Shown piece after piece: positions 1 through 6,909 of a stretch of 15,240 nucleotides of DNA. The stretch is from NCBI GenBank assembly GCA_027604665.1, contig JADGIZ010000352.1, positions 1 through 15,240 of the forward strand, read 5' to 3'. Position 1 is the first letter of the stretch; each line of letters begins with the position of its first letter. The position numbers were made by a program, and so were the translations under genes. Source of the stretch: Polyrhizophydium stewartii. Lineage: Eukaryota; Chytridiomycota; Chytridiomycetes; Rhizophydiales. Below the pieces are notes generated by a model that did no database searches, was not told where the DNA came from, and was given only the letters and a program-made list of their open reading frames with translations.

Positions 1-43
1 CCCGCCGCACAGCGGCACTCGGCGGCACTCGACGCAGCTTCAC
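1..43. other. 3' flank of the TUG-like gene
   Basis: These bases lie downstream of the minus-strand stop at 46-44. They contain two close copies of ggcggcactc (21-30 and a variant at 11-20). No gene or polyadenylation signal can be supported in so short a stretch. Confidence 0.4.
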
Positions 44-2425
44 TCAGCGGCCCGACACGCCGCGGAACCACCTGGGCATCTTGAGCCCGCGCGAGCCGCC
101 CCCTCCGAGGCCGCCGCCGTCCTCGTCGTCGTCCGCGCGCCGCACGCTGCCGCCGGCGTGCCCGCTGCGCTGCCGCTCGCGCTCGCGCTCCAGCTCGCGC
201 TGCGCCTCGGCAGCGTCCGCCGCCGCCAGCGCCGCCGCCGCGTCGTCGCCCAGCGGGACGGCCGCATCCGCCATCGCGCCGGCCGGCTCCTCGATGCGCA
301 GCGGGAACTCCCGGGCCATCGCCGCTGCTGCCGACGACAGCGCCGCCGCCCCGTCGCGGTTGACCCATGCAAAGTGCACCACGCTGGCCGGCGCAAGCTG
401 CGCCTCCCAGAACGTCGCCTCGCCAGGCAGCTCGCGGTGCGGCGGCGCCACGTACAGCGCGAACGCCCGCTCGGGCTGCGCCAGGTGCTCGCGCACAGTT
501 GCATAAAGCTCCGACACTGCCGTCCGCCATCACGGGTCGGATCCGCACAGCCGGGTGTCAGCCCGGTCGCCTCCCTGGCAAGATCATCGCGCGGCCGCGC
601 CACGCACCTCGGTCGCCCGACCAGAACGTCGCCTGCAGCGTCAGCTGCTCGGGGAACCGCACGCGGATCATCGTCTTGGGGTGCTTCTGGCGCCGAGCCT
701 CCTCCTCGCGCTCGCGCATCGCCCTAGTCATCAACGGCGCATCAGCGATCTGTTTGTTACGCGCCTGCTGCGACGCAACCAGCGCCTTGAGCTCCAGCGG
801 CGACAGCTTGAAGAACGACGCGGGTAGCTCGACTGCTCGTGACGCCAGCCGCAGTCAGCCGTCCGTACCTCAAACTCGGGGAGTCGGAGCAAGCAACTTA
901 CTGCGAGGCGGTGGGAGGTTTGCCGGTGGCGGCAGAAAGATCTGCACATCGCGATCGATCGCAGGCTGCCTTGCAGTCAGCACACGGCATTGCGCCTCTT
1001 GCACACGGAGCCAGTGTCCAGGTGTACCTTTTCGACTACTGCAGGCGTTGCCGCCGGCGGGGGAGTGGGGGCAGGCGGGCGAGCAGAGACGGCAGCAGGC
1101 CTGGGCATCGGCGCAGGATCAGGCAAACGTGCCGAAGCCGAGGCTGGTTGAACGACGGCAGGCGTGGGAGCAGAGGCTTGGACAGGCTCCGGTGTCGGGA
1201 TGGGTGCCGGAGCAGGGGCGGCAGCAGGAGACGGCGCTGGAGCCGAAGCTGGAGACGGAAATGGGGCCGGCGTTGGAGCCGGCGTTGGGGCAGGCGTTGG
1301 AGTAGGTGCTGCAGCGGCCACCGGAGCAGGAGCTTGAGCCGGCGCTGGTGCCGGGGCTGAGTCCGGCAGAGTGCGGGTCGGTGCTGCGACCGACGCCGCA
1401 TTGATCTCGTCCAGGAACGCGTCCAGCGGCGCATCCATGTACTTGCCCGAGATGCGGATCACGCCGTTGCCGCTCTCGAGCCCCGCCTTGCTGAGCGTCG
1501 TGGTCTTGAGCCGCTCGATCGTGTTATACTGCCACAGGGAGTTTCCGTCAGCCAGAGTAGCTCTAGTAACCGAGAGCGAACAAGAGCAGCCCACCTCCTG
1601 GTTCATGAACACGCACGCAGGCAGGATATACACGGGCGCCTTGGGCGCCATCTTCTCCAGCGCTTTGGCCAAGCCCTTGGCCCCCGACGGCGGCACGCCC
1701 GTGCGCTTCGTGATATTGAGCGATCTGGCGCAAGGGGTCAGCAAGTTCCCGGCAGACAGGTGCATTTGCGTGCGGGCGGCCGATTGCGCACCCGCCCGAC
1801 TTGGTCTCAAAGTGCACGAGAATCTCCCAGAGCGTCGTGGACGTCTCAAAGCGGCCCGTCACTCGCCCGCCCTCGTCCAGCTGCAGGGCAATGTCGACCT
1901 GCTGCGATCCGACCGCTGCACGAGGGCACCGTGAGCAGACGCTGTCAGCGACACTGGCCGTGGATGCGACTGGGTCGCGCATGAGCCTGCGGCAGCACTC
2001 ACGGGCATCCGCCGCCGTGCGCCGATGCAGCGTCAGCTTGGCACCCGGGGCCAGGTTGGCGAAGCGTACCGAGAGCGACAGGTCCAGCGTCTGCTTCTTG
2101 GACCTGAACCGCGTCCGGAGACAGGGCCCGCGCGGCAGCGGCAGCAGCAGCGGCAGTGTGTCCCGAACAGTGCGCACGCCCAGAAAGCCTCAGCCGTCAG
2201 CGCACGCCCTCGCGAGCCTCGGTCGCGGCTGCACCCCTGGTCGCCGAGGCGGCCTCGACGGGGTACCGAGAAACGCAACTTGAGCAGGAACTTGTCTGGG
2301 TCGCCCAGCCCGAGCTTCTCGCAGGCTTGGGCCGTGATCGACTTGAGCGACATGGCCGGCGTCGTCTTGATGACGACCTTCTTGAGCGGGAAGCCGTCCA
2401 GGTCCACGGTCACGTTCGACGCCAT
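44..2425 (-). CDS. ASPSCR1: TUG/ASPSCR1/Ubx4-type UBX-domain protein (p97/Cdc48 cofactor), 8 exons
   Basis: Exons read on the minus strand: 2425-2267, 2090-2003, 1915-1792, 1724-1595, 1528-1028, 965-902, 832-608 and 516-44. All introns are GT..AG, all phases agree, and the product is 587 residues. Residues 1 to about 82 are the TUG-type ubiquitin-like domain (LDLSLSVRF follows FLLKLRFS across intron 1). Residues about 88-195 form a second ubiquitin-like domain (VDIALQLDEGG, TLWEILVHFE, PVYILPACVFMNQE, SGNGVIRI). About 215-334 is an Ala/Pro linker. Next comes IELPASFFKLSP with the basic/acidic helix LMTRAMREREEEARRQ, then the UBX domain from about 408 (PKTMIRVRFPEQL, VSELYATVREHL, ALYVAPP). 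The tail LKMPRWFRG resembles the KVPKWLKL end of human TUG. Family members bind p97/Cdc48; the mammalian protein remodels p97 hexamers and retains GLUT4 vesicles. The ATG at 2425 fits the family start, although the frame stays open upstream to 2539. Function is inferred from the family; exon edges are inferred from phase and homology. Confidence 0.92.
1266..1313. repeat. Degenerate 12-bp tandem repeat in the TUG Ala/Pro linker
   Basis: Four consecutive 12-bp units of the form gccggcgttgga or gcaggcgttgga (plus strand) encode repeated Pro-Thr-Pro-Ala on the minus strand. The repeat sits inside a longer Ala/Pro-rich linker (about 1040-1385) that separates the ubiquitin-like domains from the UBX half. 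The last unit is the most diverged. It is a likely length-variable site. Confidence 0.7.
1529..1594 (-). other. In-frame 66-bp intron (intron 4 of the TUG-like gene)
   Basis: The segment starts GTGGGC and ends GGCAG, is 22 codons long and contains no stop, so an ORF scan reads straight through it. Removing it joins FMNQE directly to YNTIERL, the continuous arrangement seen in TUG relatives, where only a short loop separates these strands. A CTGAC branch-point-like sequence lies shortly before the 3' end. Retention would add 22 residues inside the second ubiquitin-like domain without a frameshift. Confidence 0.8.
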
Positions 2426-2588
2426 GTCCGGAGTTTCTGGCTTGTCGGCAAACCCTGGGCATTCTCGCGCCTTCTCGACAGCATCGCCCGACCCTGGACG
2501 GCGCTCCGACGCTTGGCTTCGCGAACGCACCAACCGCACGCAGCCGCCATCCGGGGACGCAGCGCAGATTCAAGAACGACCGTTCATT
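2426..2588. other. Short spacer between tandem minus-strand genes
   Basis: These 163 bp hold the 3' UTR of the upstream ankyrin-type gene and the promoter/5' UTR of the TUG-like gene. I see no clear TATA box and no AATAAA on the minus strand. The TUG frame stays open through most of the spacer (from 2539), so an N-terminal extension cannot be excluded by sequence alone. Confidence 0.5.
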
Positions 2589-3941
2589 TCACTCCGCGCC
2601 TGCCGCGAGGGCCGCGCGGCGCTGGACGTGCTCGTCAAACAGCGCTGCAAACCGATCTTCAAAGCCAGGCTGCGCAACGGCCCTGGCCGCCTCAAAGTCC
2701 CACTCGACATGCCGCACGTTCTCGAGCAGGTACTGCGCGTGAGTCAGTTTCGAGCTCCGCACGCTCGTTTCCAGCGTGCGCTGCGTGATGGCCGCCGGAT
2801 ACCGCGAATGGACCCAGTCGAGCAGTTCTTGTGTCTGGAACGCACAGATCATCTCTGCGGTCTCGTGCATCAGCTCAGTGCTGTGCCGCATCACGGCGTC
2901 GATGCATGTTAGGCGTTGGGTCCATACGATGTTGTTCAGATGCATGAAAATGATTGTCGGGCCTGTGCGGGCGAGGATCCACAGAAAGGCCGCCGGGTTC
3001 TCATACTGGCACGCCGCCTCGAGATCATCTGCTGTCGGCTGCATGCCGAATGTCTCGTAGATCCACGCCGCCGAGGAGGCATTGCCTTGCGCAAGGACCG
3101 TATTCAGGTTCGTGCGTGGGACCACGATCAATCCATGTGCGTGCAGCCACTTGAGCGACTCGAGCGACGTCACGCTCAGAAAGACGTGCGGCCCTTGCAG
3201 CCGGAACAGGTCAGGGAACTCCTCGTCGAGATAGTCGAGGATCGCAACGGCGCCTGCTTCGACCGCCGCCCGCACGATAAACGCAACCGATCGGTGGCCA
3301 ATGTGGCCGACGGGCGACCCTTGGCGGGCGGCAGCGGTCTTGAGCAGCTTGTGTGTGCTGGTGTCGGCCGGCAGCCGGCTCGCGATCCAGACAAACGCCT
3401 CAACCTGGTTCGCCGTTGCGGCCGCGACGGCCAGGTGCAGGCTCACAGGCACCGTCTGTAGCGTCTCGACAAGCTGCGCCAGCAGCTGCACGTCGCCCTC
3501 CATCGCGGCCGCGGCGGCAAGGGCGGTCTGGGCCACGCTCGACCGCAAGTCGTGCCAGCCGTTTCGCAGCACGGCACGGCCGACCTTGACCGGGAACAGC
3601 CACAGCTTCCCCTTGCCGAGCACCGCCCGCGAGCGGATGTCGGGCATGCCGCGCCGCACGCTGGGCAGTATCAGCGTCGAGAAGTCGCCCGACCAGTCCG
3701 TCGACAAGGCGTCGCTCCACATCTCCTCCCGCTCGCTGTCGGTGAGCCACAGCAGCTCGTTGGCCGTCAGCTCGCCGCTCGTGAAGCGGGAGAGCAGGCT
3801 CGTGTCGGCCCGGAGGATGGCGCTGCGCAGCTCGGTAGGAATGTGGTCCCAGTGCGAGGCGCCTTGCGGTAGAGTCTCGGCACTGTGGTCGCCGCCGGCG
3901 CCGTCTCGCTGCCCTGCCAGTGAAGTGCCCTGGCTGCTCAT
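2589..3941 (-). CDS. F-box-like / divergent ankyrin-repeat protein, single exon
   Basis: The uninterrupted reading frame encodes 450 residues. After a polar start, residues 31-50 (HWDHIPTELRSAIL...) look like the first helices of an F-box. Residues 72-132 hold a module with WSDAL, DWSGDFSTL, GMPDIR and NGWHDL, which recurs in the ankyrin-type gene at 4319-6127. From about residue 138 the protein is a chain of short Ala-rich helix pairs (for example LAVAAATANQVEAFVWIASRL and ACQYENPAAFLWIL) with the spacing of weak ankyrin repeats and the recurring 'hydrophobic-W-I/L' second helix. No catalytic residues are seen. Such proteins are usually binding scaffolds or, with an F-box, substrate receptors of SCF ubiquitin ligases; that role is inference. 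The ATG at 3941 is the first in the open frame. Exact repeat number cannot be fixed by eye. Confidence 0.85.
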   Translation of the reverse strand: MSSQGTSLAGQRDGAGGDHSAETLPQGASHWDHIPTELRSAILRADTSLLSRFTSGELTANELLWLTDSEREEMWSDALSTDWSGDFSTLILPSVRRGMPDIRSRAVLGKGKLWLFPVKVGRAVLRNGWHDLRSSVAQTALAAAAAMEGDVQLLAQLVETLQTVPVSLHLAVAAATANQVEAFVWIASRLPADTSTHKLLKTAAARQGSPVGHIGHRSVAFIVRAAVEAGAVAILDYLDEEFPDLFRLQGPHVFLSVTSLESLKWLHAHGLIVVPRTNLNTVLAQGNASSAAWIYETFGMQPTADDLEAACQYENPAAFLWILARTGPTIIFMHLNNIVWTQRLTCIDAVMRHSTELMHETAEMICAFQTQELLDWVHSRYPAAITQRTLETSVRSSKLTHAQYLLENVRHVEWDFEAARAVAQPGFEDRFAALFDEHVQRRAALAAGAE

Positions 3942-4114
3942 GCGGTGAGTCGCACATCAGCCTCGACTGCCGACCGCACTCATGCCTGGGCAACGCGCAT
4001 CCTGCCAAGCGCTTTGGGCCAGCGCTGGCGGCGATACACTTGCACATCCATCCAGCCAGGCGGCACCCATTGGAGTGCAGATCAGGTGAAGCGCTTGCTT
4101 CATTTGTTCCACAC

Positions 4115-4284
4115 CACACTCTCTCTCGCGCTGTTGGCTTGGCTCTGTTGGCCGCCAGACACACACACACACTCTCTCGGGAAGTCGGCCGCCTCGCTCC
4201 TTAATAAATCCCTCTTCTAATCTAATCTAACACACACACTCTCTCTCCCCCCACCTTGGCTTGGCACTGCTGGCCGCCACACAC
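4115..4284. repeat. Imperfect direct repeat pair (~50 bp each)
   Basis: Copy one runs from about 4115 to 4164 and copy two from about 4235 to 4284. Both read cacactctctctc, then a short variable stretch, then ttggcttggc, ctg, ttggccgcca or ctggccgcca, then acacac. The offset is about 120 bp. The intervening DNA holds further CA/CT tracts and the TCTAA triplet. This looks like a local duplication in non-coding DNA, with no terminal inverted repeats to suggest a transposon. Confidence 0.75.
4216..4230. repeat. TCTAA pentanucleotide x3
   Basis: Three perfect tandem TCTAA units lie between the two copies of the ~50-bp direct repeat and abut a CA run. This is a simple microsatellite; three copies are too few to call telomeric. 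Confidence 0.7.
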
Positions 4285-4318
4285 CGAGCTCATTCGAGCC
4301 ACTCTTTCTTCCCCACGT

Positions 4319-6127
4319 TCAGTTGCCCCAGATGCTGCGCGGGATGTGGTGCTCGATCCACTCTGCGGCATCGGCGTTGCCCTCGTCGCGCGCGTCCATG
4401 AGAGCATCACTGGCGCTGGTCGACGGCGGCAGCCGCGCGATCCAGTCGACCACGGCAAGGGCAGACGCACTGCCGCCACCAGCCGCGCTGTGGGCCGCAA
4501 AGACGGCGACGGCGTTGTCGCGGAACCACGGCACGAGGGCCATGTGGCCGGCCCTGAGCGCGCCGTCGATCGTGCGCTGCGAGACGCGCAGGCCAGCGGC
4601 GCCGACGAGCCACGCGAGCGCCTGCTTGCTGCCGTGGGCCGCGGCGGCGTCAAGTGCGCGCGAGGTGAACGCGCTGGCCGCCGTGCTGCGCAGCCACTCG
4701 AGCACGTCGATGCGTCCGCCGGCTGCGGCGCTGCAAGCGACGACGCGCAGATCGACCCCGTTGACGCGATCGATCAGAATCTGCACGATGGCGAGGTGGC
4801 CGGTGCGCGCGGCGGCCTCGCACGCCGCGGGTGTGACGCATGCAGCATGGCGGTCAAGCAGGAACTGTACGACGTCCTTGTGCCCGCGTGCGGCGGCCGT
4901 TGTGGCGACCTTGGCCTCGATCTCGCCGCAGAGGCCGTTGGCGGCGATCCACTCGACGCAAGCAACGCTGCCGCCGCGCGCGGCCGCGAGCATCGCACAG
5001 CGCACGGCGTCGCCGCACCACATGCGGCCGAGGCGCGCGCACACCCACTCGAGCACGTCAATGTGGCCAAACTCGGCGGCGAGGCACGCATGATCGGCAC
5101 TGATGGGCACGCCGCGGATGTGCGCGACGCCGCCGGCGCCAGCAAAGCCAGTGGTGTTGCAGCCGCAGCTGCAGGCCGCCAGACGCTGCAGCATCTTGAG
5201 CGCGCCGCAGCGGGCCGCATCGCGCGCGAGCTCGGCGCGGCTGCCGTCGGCGATCAGGTCCGTCCAGCCGTTGACCATGGTGGCCTCGTTGAAGCGCGAG
5301 ACGCTCGTGCGCGTGTTGAGCGCCTTGATGCGCGCGAGCATGTCGCGCGAGCGCACGGACCACAGCGTGCGCACGCCGGGGATGCGGCCCTGCGCGTCGA
5401 GCGGCAGCGTTGACAAATCGCCGTGCCAGTCGAGCAGGATCGCGTCGGTCCACACGCACGCGATCTCCGAGGGCCAAGCGCCGGTGAGGAACAGCACCAG
5501 CGGGGACGTGGCGATGGGGGCCTTCTTCTTGGTGTCGATCTTCAGCGGACTTGGCTTGATCTCGACGCCGGCGCGCGCGGGTGGCTCGTCGGCGGGCGTC
5601 GTGAGCGTCGCGGTCGACTCCCTCTCGGTGGGCTCGGGCTTTGGCAGCGCCAGATCTGACATTTCGCTGCCAGTCGCGTCTGCAATGAAAGTCGCGTCGT
5701 TGCGGGCGGCCGTGTCCTCGCCGTCGACGCCGTCCTCGGTCGCAGCGTCGTCGCACACATCCCCACCCGACATGGCCTTGTCGCCAATTGCGCCCTCGAC
5801 AGACGCTGAGTTCGGCGCTAGCATATATGCGTTGGAGTCGGCGCCGGCGAGATTCCACGCAACGTCGAGGTTCTCGCGGGCGAAATGCGACGCAGCGGCA
5901 GCCGCAGCAGCCGCAGCAGCAGCAGCGCGTTCGGCGGCCGCGCGTTGAGCGCGGGCGTCCTGCCGCGCAGTGTACCTGGGGAAGCTCCTGCGCACGACCT
6001 GCTGAATGCCAGCGGCCAGGCGGTCGACACGCCTACGAAAAGCCATGCTGAGCCGCGCGGTGTCGAGGCGAATCTCTTCCTTGAGGTCCCTAAACGACTG
6101 GCGGACGTTGAGCAAGAATCGCGGCAT
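4319..6127 (-). CDS. Ankyrin-repeat protein with basic N-terminus and shared W-rich module, single exon
   Basis: The frame encodes 602 residues and ends with a TGA at 4321-4319. Residues 1-55 are basic and amphipathic (MPRFLLNVRQSF..., RRRVDRLAAG). An Ala run follows (about 62-80), then a long acidic Ser/Thr/Pro-rich disordered stretch to about 210. Residues about 225-300 repeat the module of the neighbouring 2589-3941 protein: WTDAI, DWHGDLSTL, GRIPGVR and NGWTDL. From about 340 to the end there are roughly nine ankyrin-like units with the pattern A..GH.DVLEW (HACLAAEFGHIDVLEWV, TTAAARGHKDVVQFLL, EAAARTGHLAIVQILI). The Met at 6127 is preferred because the open frame continues upstream only as antisense of BRK1, and because a compact divergent promoter then remains. 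The role is probably protein binding; the partner is unknown. Confidence 0.85.
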   Translation of the reverse strand: MPRFLLNVRQSFRDLKEEIRLDTARLSMAFRRRVDRLAAGIQQVVRRSFPRYTARQDARAQRAAAERAAAAAAAAAAAASHFARENLDVAWNLAGADSNAYMLAPNSASVEGAIGDKAMSGGDVCDDAATEDGVDGEDTAARNDATFIADATGSEMSDLALPKPEPTERESTATLTTPADEPPARAGVEIKPSPLKIDTKKKAPIATSPLVLFLTGAWPSEIACVWTDAILLDWHGDLSTLPLDAQGRIPGVRTLWSVRSRDMLARIKALNTRTSVSRFNEATMVNGWTDLIADGSRAELARDAARCGALKMLQRLAACSCGCNTTGFAGAGGVAHIRGVPISADHACLAAEFGHIDVLEWVCARLGRMWCGDAVRCAMLAAARGGSVACVEWIAANGLCGEIEAKVATTAAARGHKDVVQFLLDRHAACVTPAACEAAARTGHLAIVQILIDRVNGVDLRVVACSAAAGGRIDVLEWLRSTAASAFTSRALDAAAAHGSKQALAWLVGAAGLRVSQRTIDGALRAGHMALVPWFRDNAVAVFAAHSAAGGGSASALAVVDWIARLPPSTSASDALMDARDEGNADAAEWIEHHIPRSIWGN

Positions 6128-6299
6128 CTTGCGGAGAGTTTCTCGGAGAGAGCGAGCGCGCGCGAGGGTAAGCGCGAAAGAGCGAGCGCGAGCGCAAGTC
6201 AGACAGACGGCGAGGGGTGACTTTTGGCTGCGGCCAATCAGCAAACCACTTCTGGATTGCAAGATCAAGTCGCTTTTTTGCCGACGAGGGCTCGACACA
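6128..6299. promoter_or_regulatory. Divergent promoter between ankyrin-type gene and BRK1
   Basis: Start codons at 6127 (minus) and 6300 (plus) leave 172 bp for both promoters and 5' UTRs. The left half is rich in GA/GCGA repeats (gagagcgagcgcgcgcgag and relatives). The right half is less GC-rich, with a T-run before the BRK1 start. No TATA box is obvious. Confidence 0.6.
6232..6242 (+). promoter_or_regulatory. CCAAT box (NF-Y/HAP-type site)
   Basis: The sequence ggccaatcagc matches the extended NF-Y/HAP consensus (purine-rich, CCAAT, then CAG). It lies about 60 bp upstream of the BRK1 start and about 105 bp upstream of the divergent ankyrin-type start, so it could serve either gene. The match is direct; binding is inference. 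Confidence 0.55.
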
Positions 6300-6755
6300 A
6301 TGTCGCACATCCAGGACATCCCGGCCGTGCTGCGCAGCGACTGGGAGCTGCGCGACTTTGTGCGGACGCTGTCGCGCGGGGTACTTGACCTCACAGCTTT
6401 CCTGCAGCGCTTTGGTGGGGCCTTGCCGGCGGATGCATGTGGCATCCAACGCTTCGCGGTGGCGGCGACAGGCGGACTGTTGTCGCTGACTTGCGTGTCC
6501 GTGTGCGGGCGCCTGGCCCTTTGCAGAGCAGCACGCCAGATCCCGCATCGCGACCCTGGACGAGCGGCTGGAGCGCATCGAGCGCAGCCTTGCGACGTAC
6601 GAAGCGCGGGTGCGTGACGGTCTCCTGTGCCGGGGCCGGCTGCGCGGCGTTGGGTTCTTGGGACGCAGCGAGCTGACGACGATGGGCGGCAGGTGTCGTG
6701 CTTCGACGCGCCGGCGCAGTATGCGCAGTCCGAGGCGTCGCTGGCGGACATATAG
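6300..6755 (+). CDS. BRK1: BRK1/HSPC300-like subunit of the SCAR/WAVE complex, 3 exons
   Basis: Exons are 6300-6414, 6527-6609 and 6669-6755, giving 94 residues (animal BRK1 is about 75). Across the first intron the product aligns without gaps to BRK1 over about 56 residues: SDWELRDFV (family QDWANREYI), LTAFLQRF (IADFLNSF), then RSRIATLDERL (RSRLATLNEKL), ERIERSL and YEAR. Intron 1 (112 bp) has a GTGGGG donor and TTTGCAG acceptor and joins F-E-Q-H-A-R-S-R in phase. Intron 2 (59 bp, GTGCGT..GCAG) is less certain. If it is retained, the frame runs through an Arg-rich tail to a stop near 6867. BRK1 is a small helical subunit that binds SCAR/WAVE and Abi in the pentamer that activates Arp2/3. 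The gene shares its promoter region with the divergent ankyrin-type gene and lies just upstream of the giant HEAT-like gene. Identity is strong; the C-terminal tail is provisional. Confidence 0.9.
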
Positions 6756-6909
6756 CGGACGCCCGTGGCCGGCCAGTGCAGCCTGCGGCGGCCGCGCCGA
6801 GGGTGGATGCGTGCAGGGGCAGGCATGGAGGCGGGGTGTGGATCGACCCAGTGGCGGCCCACAATGAACATGCGGCTGCTCCGCAAGTTGCCCCGCGACC
6901 TGCAAAAGG

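Larger units (their letters stand above)
3942..4318. other. 377-bp intergenic spacer with simple repeats
   Basis: This is the only gene-free stretch above 300 bp. It contains the promoter of the 2589-3941 gene and the 3' UTR of the 4319-6127 gene. It carries CA and CT microsatellites, three copies of TCTAA (4216-4230) and an imperfect direct repeat of about 50 bp. No convincing coding region, tRNA or terminator is visible. It is more AT- and pyrimidine-rich than its surroundings, as expected for a promoter/UTR. Confidence 0.6.

Noticed and set aside
4203..4208. AATAAA on the plus strand
   Set aside because: No plus-strand gene ends upstream of it, and on the minus strand it reads TTTATT, so it is not a polyadenylation signal for the neighbouring gene.
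4216..4230. Telomere-like repeat
   Set aside because: It is only three TCTAA units, not a TTAGGG-type array.
4256..5413. 385-codon plus-strand frame
   Set aside because: It is antisense to the ankyrin repeats, which show a clear periodic pattern on the minus strand.
4319..6127. Viral origin of the ankyrin-type genes
   Set aside because: Ankyrin-rich families occur in giant viruses, but composition and gene context here match the host genes and no viral hallmark gene is present.
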